Assembly: GCA_026125895.1 (NCBI GenBank)
Contig: JAHCKG010000008.1
Location: 62,001 to 126,000, forward strand
DNA length: 64,000 nucleotides
Reading direction: 5' to 3'
Source: Pseudolabrys sp.
GTDB lineage: Bacteria; Pseudomonadota; Alphaproteobacteria; Rhizobiales; Xanthobacteraceae
Shown: in pieces, positions 26,057 through 34,520 of the stretch
Layout: the number at the start of each line of letters is the position of its first letter
How positions within the stretch are numbered: position 1 is the stretch's first letter
The notes under the pieces: generated by a model
What the model saw: the letters and a program-made list of their open reading frames with translations, nothing else
What the model was told of the DNA's origin: nothing
The model's database searches: none
Translations under genes and position numbers: made by a program

Positions 26057-27364
26057 ATGATGATGATTGCCCCGGAAACCGCAGGCTGGATTGGCATTGC
26101 GGTCATGCTCTTCATGGTCGGAATCGGCATCCCGGTCGCCTACGCCATGGGCATCGTCGGGTTCGTCGGGTCGTTCGTCTTGCTCGGCGGCGATCCCACG
26201 GCCGGCCTCATGGAGATCGTGCCCTTCAGCACCGTCGCCTCGTACAGTTTCGGCATCGTGCCGCTGTTCGTGATCATGGGCTATCTGGTGTTCCACGCCG
26301 GCTTCGCCAACGGCGCGTTCGAAACGGCGCGCGCCTGGCTCGGCCACCGCACCGGCGGCGTGCCGATGGCCTCCGTGGTCGGCTGCGCGATCTTCGGCGC
26401 CGCCTCTGGTTCGGGCCTTGCCTCCACCGCGACTCTGGCGCGCATCACCATCCCGGAAATGATCGCGTCGGGCGTCGAGAAGAAGCTCGCCTACGGCGTC
26501 GTCGCCGCGGCCGGCCCGCTCGCGCAGATGATCCCGCCGAGCGTGCTGATGATCATTTACGCCATCATCGCCGAGCAGCCCGCCGGCAAGATGCTGATCG
26601 CAGGCATCCTGCCCGGCCTGATGATCGTGCTCGTCTATCTCGCCACGATCTACATCCGGGTGCGGATGAACCCGAGCCTTGCGCCATCGCTGCCTCGCGT
26701 ACCGTGGCCGGAGCGCGTCACGTCGATGCGCAAGACCTGGGGCATCGCCGCACTCGCCCTCTTCGTCATCGGCGGCATCTATTCGGGCGTCTTCACGCCG
26801 ACCGAGGCCGGCGCAGTCGGCGCCACCTGGGCGCTGTTTCTCACCATCATCGCACGCAAGCTGACCTGGCCGGTGCTTCGCGAGAGCATTCACGAAACGA
26901 TCCGCACCACCGCCATGGTGTTCATGATCGTGATCGGCGCTTTCATCTTCGGCCAGTTCCTCTCGATCACGCGTTTGCCGACGTCGATCTCGTCCTGGAT
27001 TACGGGCCTGCCGGTGGCGCCGATCGTCATCATCATCGGCATCGTGATCTTCTACCTGATCCTCGGCCTGTTCATCGACATGGTCGCCGCCATGTTCATC
27101 ACGTTGCCGATCCTCCTGCCGGCCGTGATCCAGCTTGGCTACGATCCCATTTGGTTCGGTGTTCTGGTGGTTTTTCTTGCGGAGATCGCGCTGGCGACCC
27201 CGCCGTTCGGGCTCGGCCTGTTCATCATCAACGGCGTCATCGAGGACAGCACGCTATCGGAGATCACCATCGGCGTGATGCCCTTCATCCTCGCCGATTT
27301 CGTCATCCTCGCCATCCTGATTGCCTGGCCGCAACTCATTCTGTTCCTGCCGAACCTGATGTAA
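26057..27364 (+). CDS. TRAP transporter large permease (DctM family)
   Basis: 435 aa from the first of three consecutive ATG codons at 26057; starts at 26060 or 26063 are equally possible. It is strongly hydrophobic with about 12 membrane segments. DctM hallmarks are GIPVAYAMGIVGFVGSF near residue 24-40, the CAIFGAASGSGLASTATLARI loop (about 110-130), PLAQMIPPSVLMIIYAI (substrate/sodium region) and the C-terminal EIALATPPFGLGLFIING. This is the transport subunit, powered by an ion gradient rather than ATP. Confidence 0.94.
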   Translation: MMMIAPETAGWIGIAVMLFMVGIGIPVAYAMGIVGFVGSFVLLGGDPTAGLMEIVPFSTVASYSFGIVPLFVIMGYLVFHAGFANGAFETARAWLGHRTGGVPMASVVGCAIFGAASGSGLASTATLARITIPEMIASGVEKKLAYGVVAAAGPLAQMIPPSVLMIIYAIIAEQPAGKMLIAGILPGLMIVLVYLATIYIRVRMNPSLAPSLPRVPWPERVTSMRKTWGIAALALFVIGGIYSGVFTPTEAGAVGATWALFLTIIARKLTWPVLRESIHETIRTTAMVFMIVIGAFIFGQFLSITRLPTSISSWITGLPVAPIVIIIGIVIFYLILGLFIDMVAAMFITLPILLPAVIQLGYDPIWFGVLVVFLAEIALATPPFGLGLFIINGVIEDSTLSEITIGVMPFILADFVILAILIAWPQLILFLPNLM

Positions 27365-27388
27365 CGCGCTTCCCAAGCGGAGATCACC

Positions 27389-27994
27389 ATGCCCCAACGC
27401 ATCGCGCCGCCGAATACGACCAATCAGCCCGGTAATTCCGATGTCTGGGAAATTTTTTCGCAGTTCTACGATGGGCGTCCGCCGAACAGCATGCTGACGA
27501 TGGCGCACGTTCCAGGTCTGGTGAAAGCCTTCGGCGATCTGGCGCAGGCGTGCATCCGCAAGCCCGGCAATATTCCGGCCGACCACAAGTGGCTAATCGC
27601 CAATATTGCCAGCCGCGCCGCCGGCTGCCGCTACTGCACCGCCCATACACTGCACAATGGGTCGAAGAACGGCGTCGATTCCGCCCGGCTCGAGGCGATC
27701 TGGAACTTCGAGGAAAGCCCCCTCTTCACCGAGGCCCAGAAGGCGTCGTTCCGCCTCGCTTTGGCCGTTGGCTCCAATTCGGTCACCGATGAAGAAGTGA
27801 AAGCCGCAAGGCAATACTACTCCGACCAGGAGCTGGCGGAGATCGTGGCGGTGATCGCGCTGTTTGGCTTCCTCAACCGCTGGAACGATGCGGTCGGCAC
27901 GACGCTCGAGCCGTCTGCCTTGTCTTTTGCCGCCAAGCAGAACCTCGAGGCCCATGGGTGGCAGGCCGGCCCCCATGCAGGCCCGATGGAGTAA
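27389..27994 (+). CDS. Carboxymuconolactone decarboxylase/AhpD-like protein
   Basis: 201 aa. The AhpD-type redox motif is visible as AGCRYCTAHT (CxxC-x2-H) near residue 77-86, with the preceding helix containing a conserved SRAAG. The fold is the CMD helical bundle. AhpD-like proteins act as peroxidase partners; uncharacterised members in catabolic operons may act on electrophilic intermediates. It follows the TRAP large permease by 24 nt with its own GGAG-like ribosome site, so it probably belongs to the TRAP operon. It ends just before a strong inverted repeat (28032-28056). Confidence 0.85.
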   Translation: MPQRIAPPNTTNQPGNSDVWEIFSQFYDGRPPNSMLTMAHVPGLVKAFGDLAQACIRKPGNIPADHKWLIANIASRAAGCRYCTAHTLHNGSKNGVDSARLEAIWNFEESPLFTEAQKASFRLALAVGSNSVTDEEVKAARQYYSDQELAEIVAVIALFGFLNRWNDAVGTTLEPSALSFAAKQNLEAHGWQAGPHAGPME

Positions 27995-28031
27995 GGGCAG
28001 TCCGCACCCCGCTGAGCGTATGAAGAACCGC

Positions 28032-28056
28032 AACGTTGCGCGTTCAGCGCAACGTT
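28032..28056. terminator. Perfect 10-bp inverted repeat between convergent genes, probable terminator
   Basis: AACGTTGCGC and its exact reverse complement GCGCAACGTT are separated by GTTCA. The stem-loop lies 37 bp after the AhpD-like gene on the plus strand and covers the last codons of the epoxide hydrolase remnant on the minus strand. No T-run follows on either strand, so Rho-independent termination is possible but not certain. Confidence 0.5.
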
Positions 28057-28193
28057 CGGAATGCCGCGCGCACTTCTTGGGCGACCAATCGCGGCTGCTC
28101 CCAGGCGGCGAAATGGCCGCCGTCGCTCACCTTATTGAAATAGATGATGTTGGAGTAGCAGCGCTCGGCCCTCGACTGGGGTGCACGGATCGC
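28044..28193 (-). pseudogene. 3' remnant of an epoxide hydrolase gene
   Basis: Reading the minus strand to the stop at 28044 gives about 50 residues matching the C-terminal end of alpha/beta-hydrolase epoxide hydrolases: FNKVSDGGHFAAWEQP followed by VAQEVRAAFRTLR. GGHFAAWEQP contains the family's catalytic His. Upstream of about 28193 the similarity stops abruptly and the following 250 bp (28194-28440) hold no gene, so the N-terminal catalytic domain has been lost. The fragment has no start codon or ribosome site of its own. It marks a deletion or old insertion endpoint between the TRAP operon and the tetronate module. Confidence 0.75.
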
Positions 28194-28273
28194 AACTTTA
28201 TCCGAGAGACGCCCCATAGCATTAGCCTTCCTTGTCGCCTCGCAGGCGGATTCCTAGGCGGCCCCAGTAGGCT

Positions 28274-28323
28274 CGAGCCATCGAAGCGCAATGGGTTTCG
28301 AGCTATCGATGCGCAAAGGCTTT
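28274..28323. repeat. Tandem pair of degenerate 25-bp repeats
   Basis: Two adjacent 25-bp units at 28274-28298 and 28299-28323 agree at 21 of 25 positions. Both follow the pattern CGAGC-y-ATCGA-w-GCGCAA-w-GG-s-TTT. They lie in the non-coding stretch behind the epoxide hydrolase remnant. No further copy was noticed in the window. Confidence 0.7.
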
Positions 28324-28440
28324 GTAAAACAGCCTACGAGCGGCACGACAGAGCGCGCCGAGCTCATGCAACGAAGCAGACGAAACCGACCGATTGCTTA
28401 GTGGATTGAGCGCCATCTAGCGCGCAAGGCGCCGCGCTCC

Positions 28441-29211
28441 TCAGCGATAGGCCGCCAGCCAGCCGAGGCCATCCTCGGTCCGCGCGCGCGGCTTGTATTC
28501 AAGGCCGATGAAGCCGCGATAGCCGATGGCATCGAGCGCCTTGAGAAGGCCCGGCAAGCTGACTTCGCCCTCGTCCGGCTCGGCGCGCGACGGCACCGCC
28601 GCGATCTGCACATGGCCGATGAACGGTTTGTGCTTCTCCAGCCGTTTCGTGAGGTCGCCTTCCATCACCTGCACATGATAGGCGTCGAACAGCAGCTTGA
28701 CGTTCGGCCGGTCGATCTCCTTGAGCACATCGACGATGTCGTCCGAGCGGGCGATGAAATATTTCGGCATATCGCGGTTGTTGAGCGGCTCGAGCACCAG
28801 GGTGATGTCGGAGCCCGCGGCCTTGTCGGCGGCTTTCCGCAGGTTCGTCACGTAAGTCGCGCGCGACCTGTCATCATGCGCCACGTTGCCGGCCATGACA
28901 TGGATCACCGAAGCGCCGAGCGCCTTGGCGTAACGCAGCGCCTGATCGAAATCGGCATCGAACTGCTGTTCGCGGCCTGGCACCGCCGCCATGCCCCACT
29001 CGCCCTTCGCGGTGTCGCCCGGCTGCGTGTTGAGCCCAGTGAGTCGGACCTGAGCTTTGGCGAGCCGCTCTTTCAACCTCTCGATCGAGAACTCGTAAGG
29101 GAAATGACACTCGACGAAGTCGAAGCCAGCGGCCTTGGCCGCGTCAATGCGGTCGAGGAACGGCCGATCGGCAAACATGAAGGCGATGTTGGCGGTGAAT
29201 CGGTACGGCAT
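28441..29211 (-). CDS. otnI: 2-oxo-tetronate isomerase / hydroxypyruvate isomerase family protein
   Basis: 256 aa, normal for the Hyi/OtnI family of xylose-isomerase-like TIM barrels. Characteristic segments: FTANIAFMFADRPFLDRI at the N-terminus, FVECHFPYEF, VHVMAGN-like VIHVMAGNV, TLVLEPLNNRDMPKYF (metal Glu), LLFDAYHVQVMEGDL (Asp and His) and GLEYKPR near the C-terminus. The neighbouring 3-oxo-tetronate kinase gene 13 bp upstream and the OtnC-like gene at 34.5 kb point to OtnI (2-oxo-tetronate to 3-oxo-tetronate isomerisation) rather than hydroxypyruvate isomerase. It is the last gene of the minus-strand operon controlled from 32.1 kb. Confidence 0.85.
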   Translation of the reverse strand: MPYRFTANIAFMFADRPFLDRIDAAKAAGFDFVECHFPYEFSIERLKERLAKAQVRLTGLNTQPGDTAKGEWGMAAVPGREQQFDADFDQALRYAKALGASVIHVMAGNVAHDDRSRATYVTNLRKAADKAAGSDITLVLEPLNNRDMPKYFIARSDDIVDVLKEIDRPNVKLLFDAYHVQVMEGDLTKRLEKHKPFIGHVQIAAVPSRAEPDEGEVSLPGLLKALDAIGYRGFIGLEYKPRARTEDGLGWLAAYR

Positions 29212-29224
29212 GGGTGTCCCTGGC

Positions 29225-30481
29225 TTACGCCGCCTTCAGCGTATCGAGCGCCTTGGCGAAGAAATCGACGCCGCCGAAATTGCCCGACTTGAGCGCCAGC
29301 GCCACGGTGGCCGAGCCCTCGGTGGCGAGCGCCGGCACGCCGGGATCGATCTCCGGACCGATGGCGACGGCGGACAGGCCGAGCCCCGTCACCACCGCGC
29401 CCGAGGTCTCGCCGCCGGCGACGACGACGCGATCGAAACCGCTCTGCACGACCTTGGCGGCGGCATCGGCGAACAGCGATTCCAGCCGGTGCGAGAGTTT
29501 GTCCTGACCGTACTGCTTTTGTAGCGCGCGCACCCGATCGGGCGGCGCCGACGAATAGACCAGCGGATCTCGGCCGCGATGACCGCTGACGAATTCGAGG
29601 ATGGCATCGGCCGTCATGCGACCGTCCAGCACCTCGGCGATGTCGATGGCGAGCGAGGGATGCGACGCCTTGAACGCCTCGACCTGCGACAAGGTCGCGC
29701 GCGAGCACGACCCGGCAAGCACGACGCCGGCGCCGCGGCCGCCGCGGAACGTGCGGCGCTCGCCGCTCGCCGCGCCCTTGTCGATGATGATCTGCGGCAG
29801 GCCGATCGCGATGCCCGAGCCGCCGGTCAGCAGCGGCGCGTCGGCGCAAGCGCGGCCGATGGCGATCAGATCGGCGTCCTCGACAGCATCGACGATCACC
29901 AGCCACTCGTCTCGCGCCGCGGCCGCATCGAGCGCGGCGCGAATGGCCTCGCCGCCCTGCCGCACCGTCGCCCACGGCACAAGACCGACCGGATGCTGCG
30001 TCTGCAACGCCAGCCAGCGGCGGATGTCGGCGTCGGTCATCGGATTGAGCGGATGGTTTTCAAGCCCGGACTCGTTGAGCGGCTTGTCGCCGACGAACAG
30101 ATGACCCTGATAGATCGTGCGGCCCGTGGTCGGAAAAGCCGGACAGGCCGGCACGCCGCGCACCTTCAGCGCGGCCGCGAGCGCCTCGCCGACCGGACCG
30201 ATATTGCCGCGCGGCGTTGAATCGAAGGTGGAGCAGTATTTGAAAATGAACTGGCGGCAGCCTTGCGCCTTGAACCAGTCGAGCGCCTCGAGCGACTGCT
30301 TGGTCGCATCGGCGGCGTCGATCGAGCGCGTCTTGAGCGACACGACGCCGGCGTCGCAATCAGCTGCGGCCCGGCTTGCCGGAACGCCGAAGAATTGCGT
30401 CGTCGAAAGCCCGCCTTTGGCGAGGGTATTGGCGATATCGCTTGCCCCGGTGAAATCGTCCGCGATCACGCCAAGATACAT
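29225..30481 (-). CDS. otnK: 3-oxo-tetronate 4-kinase (four-carbon acid sugar kinase)
   Basis: 418 aa, the usual length of the DUF1537/four-carbon acid sugar kinase family. The N-terminal domain has the substrate motif GVIADDFTGASDIANTLAKGG, then FKYCSTFDSTPRGNIGP and FPTTGRTIYQGHLFVG. The C-terminal nucleotide-binding domain shows LAGSCSRATLSQV and VVVAGGETSGAVVTGLGL. It phosphorylates 3-oxo-tetronate at C4, between OtnI and the decarboxylase OtnC. It sits 30 bp downstream of the CoA-transferase gene. Confidence 0.92.
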   Translation of the reverse strand: MYLGVIADDFTGASDIANTLAKGGLSTTQFFGVPASRAAADCDAGVVSLKTRSIDAADATKQSLEALDWFKAQGCRQFIFKYCSTFDSTPRGNIGPVGEALAAALKVRGVPACPAFPTTGRTIYQGHLFVGDKPLNESGLENHPLNPMTDADIRRWLALQTQHPVGLVPWATVRQGGEAIRAALDAAAARDEWLVIVDAVEDADLIAIGRACADAPLLTGGSGIAIGLPQIIIDKGAASGERRTFRGGRGAGVVLAGSCSRATLSQVEAFKASHPSLAIDIAEVLDGRMTADAILEFVSGHRGRDPLVYSSAPPDRVRALQKQYGQDKLSHRLESLFADAAAKVVQSGFDRVVVAGGETSGAVVTGLGLSAVAIGPEIDPGVPALATEGSATVALALKSGNFGGVDFFAKALDTLKAA

Positions 30482-30511
30482 GCGACGTCCGCCTTCTTTC
30501 GTCCCTTGGCC

Positions 30512-32119
30512 TCAATTTACCTGACGCAGCGGCGAGCGCTGCGACGCCTTGGCCCTGGCATTGGCCTTGACGTTCATGTCGGCCCGCAGATTCATCAGGC
30601 CGGGAGAGAATATCCGCTTATCCATCAGCTTCAAGTCGGCCGCGACCCTCGGGGTGAAGGCCATGTGCCGCAGGACGTCCTTTTCCAGATCGATGCCGGG
30701 CGCGATTTCGATGACCTCGAGCGCGCCATTCACCGCGCGCAGCACGGCGCGCTCGGTGACGAATAGCGCAGTGCGCCCCTCCTTCACCGCGAACGGTCCC
30801 GAATAGCTGATGTACTCGATCGCCTCGACGAATTTGCGGTGCGCACCCTCCTTGACGATCTTCAGCATGCCGTCCGCGCAGGCAACGTCGAGGCCGCCTG
30901 CCGTAAAGGTGCCGGAGAACACGACATGCCTGGCGTTCTGCGTGATGTTGATGAAGCCGCCGACGCCGACGATCTTGTCGGCGAAGCGCGTGATGTTCAC
31001 GCTGCCGTAGCGATCGACCTCGGCGAAGGACAGGAAGGCAAGATCGAGGCCGCCGCCGTCGTAGAAATCGAACTGATAGGGTTGATCGACCACGCAGTCG
31101 TAATTCTGCGCCGTGCCGGAATCGGGGCCGGTGAGCGGCGCGCCGCCGACGAAGCCCTGCTCGTTGGTCAGCACGATGGTCTCGACAATGTCCTCCTCGG
31201 CCGCCACTGCGGCGATGCCGGTCGAGATGCCGGCGCCTAGGTTGCAGATCGCGCCCGGCGTGAACTCCATCGCGGCGCGGCGCGCCACAATCTTGCGCGG
31301 GCCGAACGGCAGCGGCTTCACCGACTCGAGCGGCACGCGCAGTTCGCCGGCATAGCTCGGGTTGTAGTCGGTCGCATAAGTCTGGCGCTGCTCGGGATCG
31401 ACGACGACGAAATCGACGAGTATGCCGGGGATCTTCACCGCCCGCGGCGACAGCACGCCGCGCCGCGCCATGCGCTTCACTTGCACGATGACGATGCCGC
31501 CGTTGCGGCGCGTAGCCTGCGCCATCGACAGGAATTCGCCCGGGATGGCCTCCTGCTCCATGCTGATATTGCCGTCCTCGTCGGCGGTCGTGCCGCGCAG
31601 GATGGCGACGTCGAACTTGAGCGGCTTGAAGCGCAGCCACTCCTCGCCGTCGATGGTCATCAGTTCGATCAATTCGTCCTTCGACGAGGCGTTCTGCCGG
31701 CCGCCGCCGTTGCGGGGGTCGATGAAGGTGTTGAGCCCGGTCTTGGTGATGAGGCCGGGGCGGCCGCCGGCGATGTCGCGCATCATCTGCGCCATCACGC
31801 CCTGCGGCAGGATGTAAGACTCGATTTTGTTCTCCATCGCCAAGGTCATGAGCGGTGGCGAGTCGATCAGCGCGCTGGTGATGCTCTTCTTCAACATCCC
31901 GGGGTGGCGGAAACGGGCGGCGCCCTTCAACTGCCGGTCACCGATGCCGACGACATGAATCAAGGTCAGGTCGCGCGGCGCGCTTTCGCTCAGGAAGCGG
32001 TGCTCGATCGCCTCGAGCACCGCTTCCGGTACGCCGTGACCGCCACCCGACCCGCTGACCAGAAGCCGCGTGCCGGAATTGACGAGTTGGGCCGCCTCGG
32101 CCGCGCTGAGGAGTTTCAT
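30512..32119 (-). CDS. Acyl-CoA:acetate/3-ketoacid CoA-transferase, fused alpha-beta type
   Basis: 535 aa from ATG 32119; an in-frame GTG three codons upstream (32128) is also possible. Both CoA-transferase family I domains are in one chain: an N-terminal alpha domain (GSGGGHGVPEAVLEAI) and a C-terminal beta domain. The catalytic glutamate is likely the E of TNEQGFVGGAPLTGPD. The architecture matches propionate/acetate CoA-transferases (YdiF/Pct group). It moves CoA between acids, so it could activate a carboxylic acid substrate or recycle CoA. It is the first gene of the LacI-controlled minus-strand operon with otnK and otnI; how it connects to tetronate use is unclear. Confidence 0.9.
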   Translation of the reverse strand: MKLLSAAEAAQLVNSGTRLLVSGSGGGHGVPEAVLEAIEHRFLSESAPRDLTLIHVVGIGDRQLKGAARFRHPGMLKKSITSALIDSPPLMTLAMENKIESYILPQGVMAQMMRDIAGGRPGLITKTGLNTFIDPRNGGGRQNASSKDELIELMTIDGEEWLRFKPLKFDVAILRGTTADEDGNISMEQEAIPGEFLSMAQATRRNGGIVIVQVKRMARRGVLSPRAVKIPGILVDFVVVDPEQRQTYATDYNPSYAGELRVPLESVKPLPFGPRKIVARRAAMEFTPGAICNLGAGISTGIAAVAAEEDIVETIVLTNEQGFVGGAPLTGPDSGTAQNYDCVVDQPYQFDFYDGGGLDLAFLSFAEVDRYGSVNITRFADKIVGVGGFINITQNARHVVFSGTFTAGGLDVACADGMLKIVKEGAHRKFVEAIEYISYSGPFAVKEGRTALFVTERAVLRAVNGALEVIEIAPGIDLEKDVLRHMAFTPRVAADLKLMDKRIFSPGLMNLRADMNVKANARAKASQRSPLRQVN

Positions 32120-32141
32120 GGGGGCCACCCCGCCTCGATTC

Positions 32142-32204
32142 TTGACATGAATGCGGTCATTCTGTAACCGGTTACATAAGAGCTAAGCGCCAGCCCCATG
32201 TCAA
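32142..32204. promoter_or_regulatory. Divergent promoters around a perfect LacI-type palindrome
   Basis: TGTAACCGGTTACA (32163-32176) is a perfect 14-bp palindrome with the central CG typical of LacI/GalR operators. On the minus strand a perfect TTGACA (32199-32204) is followed after 17 nt by TCTTAT (32176-32181), placing the operator over the start site of the CoA-transferase operon. On the plus strand another perfect TTGACA (32142-32147) places its -10 region inside the palindrome. One bound repressor, most likely the LacI protein encoded at 33.5 kb, could shut both directions. Confidence 0.8.
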
Positions 32205-32274
32205 CATTTTGTTTGGGTCGCGGGCCCGCGTGGTGGCGGTTTCAACAATACTTCAACGATCGATGGGGAGACAG

Positions 32275-32742
32275 ATGGGCAAGTCAGGTCTGGATACGGT
32301 CAAGGTCGGCGACACCTACAAGTTCGCCAAGACCGTGGGCGAAACCGACATCGTCATGTTCGCCGGCATCACCGGCGATTTCAGCGACACCCACGTCAAC
32401 GACCAGTACATGAAGGAGCGCTCCAATCTCGGAGGGCGGATCGCGCACGGCGCGCTGCTGGTCGGCTACATGTCCACGGTCTCGACCATCTCCATCGCCC
32501 ACATCATCCACCAGGAAGGCCTGACCGACTTCCCCGTGTCGGCCGGTTACGACAAGATCCGCTTCCTCAAGCCGACCCTGCTGGGCGACACGATTACGTG
32601 CACTTACACGGTGGTCAGCGTGGACAAGGAAAAAGGGCGCAGCGTCGCCAAGGTCGAGGTCACCAACCAGACCGGTGAGCTCAAGGCGGTTGGGGAGCAC
32701 ATCATGCGCTGGGCCAAGAAGCTATCGTCGAACGCAGCATAG
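32275..32742 (+). CDS. MaoC-like (R)-specific enoyl-CoA hydratase
   Basis: 155 aa from ATG 32275, preceded by GGGGAG at a 6-nt distance. An upstream ATG at 32209 is rejected because it sits in the promoter region. It is a single hot-dog domain with the MaoC/PhaJ hydratase motif: FAGITGDFSDTHVNDQYM (catalytic Asp and His) followed by GGRIAHGALLVGYMS. It should hydrate or dehydrate an acyl-CoA. It is the first gene of the plus-strand LacI operon and is directly opposite the CoA-transferase, suggesting that this locus handles a CoA thioester besides tetronate. Confidence 0.88.
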   Translation: MGKSGLDTVKVGDTYKFAKTVGETDIVMFAGITGDFSDTHVNDQYMKERSNLGGRIAHGALLVGYMSTVSTISIAHIIHQEGLTDFPVSAGYDKIRFLKPTLLGDTITCTYTVVSVDKEKGRSVAKVEVTNQTGELKAVGEHIMRWAKKLSSNAA

Positions 32743-32754
32743 GCTAAAGGCGCC

Positions 32755-33456
32755 ATGGCTTTGTTGGGACAAGGACTGCTCGCGATCTGGAACGGCATCT
32801 CCGATGCGCCGGGCGCCGAACTCGAATTCGTGCGCTGGCACATCCGAGAGCACATTCCGGAGCGCGTCGGCCTGCCCGGCTTTCTGCGCGGCCGGCGCTA
32901 TGTGGCACTCAAGGGCCATCCGAAGTATTTCAATTTCTACGAGACCGAGAGCGTCCGCACGCTGGAATCGCCGGCCTATCTGGCGCGCCTCAACGATCCG
33001 ACGCCGTGGACCAAGGCCGTCGTCAAGGAATTCCGCGATACCTCCCGCACCTTGTGCAACGTGGTCTTGTCGCGCGGCGCCGGCGAAGGCGCCGTCATCC
33101 TGACCATCCAGGTCGGCGGCGTCGCCGACGACGCGGCGTTCGCCACGGCCATGACGCGCACGCTGATTGGCGAGGTGCACCCGATGGACGGCATCACCGC
33201 CGTCCATCTCGTAAAGGGCACCGAGCCGCAGATGAAAGCCGCGACCGCCGAGAAGGCCCTGCGCGGCGCGCCGGACCGGACCTGCGAATGGCTCCTGCTC
33301 GTCGAGGCGGCGGGCGCCGAATTCCTCGAAGCGGTCGAGGCGGGCCCGCTTTCCGCGGCGAATCTCGCTAAGATCGCGCCCGGCGCTGGGGTCACCCATG
33401 GTACCTATAGCTTGCAATACGGCCTGAGCCAGATCGAATTAAGGACCTCGGATTGA
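32755..33456 (+). CDS. Uncharacterised protein, probable dimeric alpha-beta barrel (EthD-like/DUF4286-like)
   Basis: 233 aa, no signal peptide and no clear enzyme signature. The N-terminal segment WNGISDAPGAELEFVRWHIR followed by EHIPERVGLPGFLRGRRYVA resembles the dimeric ferredoxin-like alpha-beta barrel proteins found beside hydroxylases and lactone enzymes. The second half appears to be a repeat of similar fold with lower conservation (CEWLLLVEAAGAEFLEAVEA). It begins 12 nt after the MaoC gene and its TGA overlaps the TTG start of the LacI gene. Function not assigned; a small-molecule isomerase or accessory role is possible. Confidence 0.75.
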   Translation: MALLGQGLLAIWNGISDAPGAELEFVRWHIREHIPERVGLPGFLRGRRYVALKGHPKYFNFYETESVRTLESPAYLARLNDPTPWTKAVVKEFRDTSRTLCNVVLSRGAGEGAVILTIQVGGVADDAAFATAMTRTLIGEVHPMDGITAVHLVKGTEPQMKAATAEKALRGAPDRTCEWLLLVEAAGAEFLEAVEAGPLSAANLAKIAPGAGVTHGTYSLQYGLSQIELRTSD

Positions 33457-34517
33457 GCAGCCCGCGCGACAAGCGACGAACCAAGACTGCATCGCCGGCC
33501 CCGGCGCGCAGCGTCGGTCTTCGCGATGTCGCGCGCGTCGCCGGGGTCTCGACCGCCACCGTGTCCCGCGTCATCAACAGTCCCGATACCGTCTCCGAGG
33601 AATTGCGCGCTCGCGTCAATTCCGTGGTCCGCCATCTCGGCTGGGTCCCGCATGGCGCGGCCCGCGCGCTGGCGACGCGGCGGACCCAGACCATCGGTGC
33701 GGTGTTCCCCACCCTCACCCATGGCGACTTCGCCCGCGCCATTCAGGGCTTGCAGAACGAACTGTCGAAGTCAGGCCGCACGCTGCTGCTGGCGTGCTCG
33801 GAATACAGCCCCGAGCAGGAATACGAGCAGGTGCGCATGCTGATCGAGCGCGGCGTTGATGCCGTGCTGCTCGTCGGCGAGGCGCATCACCGCGATCTGT
33901 CCGAATTGCTCGAAAAGAACCACATCCCTTACGTCAACACGTTCGTCTATAACGCCGCCAGTCACGGCACCTGCGTCGGGCCGGACAATCGCAAGGCGCT
34001 TTACGAACTTACGCGCTATCTCATCGAGCTCGGCCATCGCCGCTTCGGCGTCGTCGCGCAAACCACGGAAAACAATGACCGCGCCGCGGCGCGCATGCGC
34101 GGCATCCGCGAGGCGCTGGCCGAGAAGGGCCTCGCCATCGAGCCGCGGCATTTCGTGCACGGCTTCTGGACCATTCAGGAGGGGCGCAACCTGTTCCGTC
34201 GCCTGCTCCAGGACAAACCGTGGCCGACGGCGGTGATCTGCGGCAACGCCTATCTCACGGTCGGCGCGCTGCTCGAAAGCCAGGCCATGGGCATCGCCGT
34301 GCCCGGCCAGATGTCGATCGTCGGCTACGACGATATCGAGATCATGGCGGAATTGCCCATTCCGCTCACGACCGTCCGCGTGTTGTCCGACGAAGTGGGC
34401 CGCCGCGCCGCGCGCCTGCTCATCGCCAAGCTGGAGGGCCGCGAGATCGACGAAAGCCTCGAATGTGCGGCCGAGATCATCGTGCGCCAGTCGTCCGGCC
34501 CGCCGCCGAAAGGATAG
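33453..34517 (+). CDS. LacI/GalR-family transcriptional regulator
   Basis: 354 aa beginning at a TTG codon that overlaps the preceding stop (TTGA), so it is translationally coupled. The LacI DNA-binding domain is VGLRDVARVAGVSTATVSRV followed by INSPDTVSEELRARV (residues about 21-55). The hinge helix is HGAARALATRRTQTIGAV. The C-terminal sugar-binding-protein-like core has RGVDAVLLVGEAH and SIVGYDDIEIMAELPIPLTTV. It likely binds the perfect palindrome at 32163-32176. The inducer would be a tetronate or another sugar acid, by context. Confidence 0.93.
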   Translation: MSSPRDKRRTKTASPAPARSVGLRDVARVAGVSTATVSRVINSPDTVSEELRARVNSVVRHLGWVPHGAARALATRRTQTIGAVFPTLTHGDFARAIQGLQNELSKSGRTLLLACSEYSPEQEYEQVRMLIERGVDAVLLVGEAHHRDLSELLEKNHIPYVNTFVYNAASHGTCVGPDNRKALYELTRYLIELGHRRFGVVAQTTENNDRAAARMRGIREALAEKGLAIEPRHFVHGFWTIQEGRNLFRRLLQDKPWPTAVICGNAYLTVGALLESQAMGIAVPGQMSIVGYDDIEIMAELPIPLTTVRVLSDEVGRRAARLLIAKLEGREIDESLECAAEIIVRQSSGPPPKG

Positions 34518-34520
34518 AGC

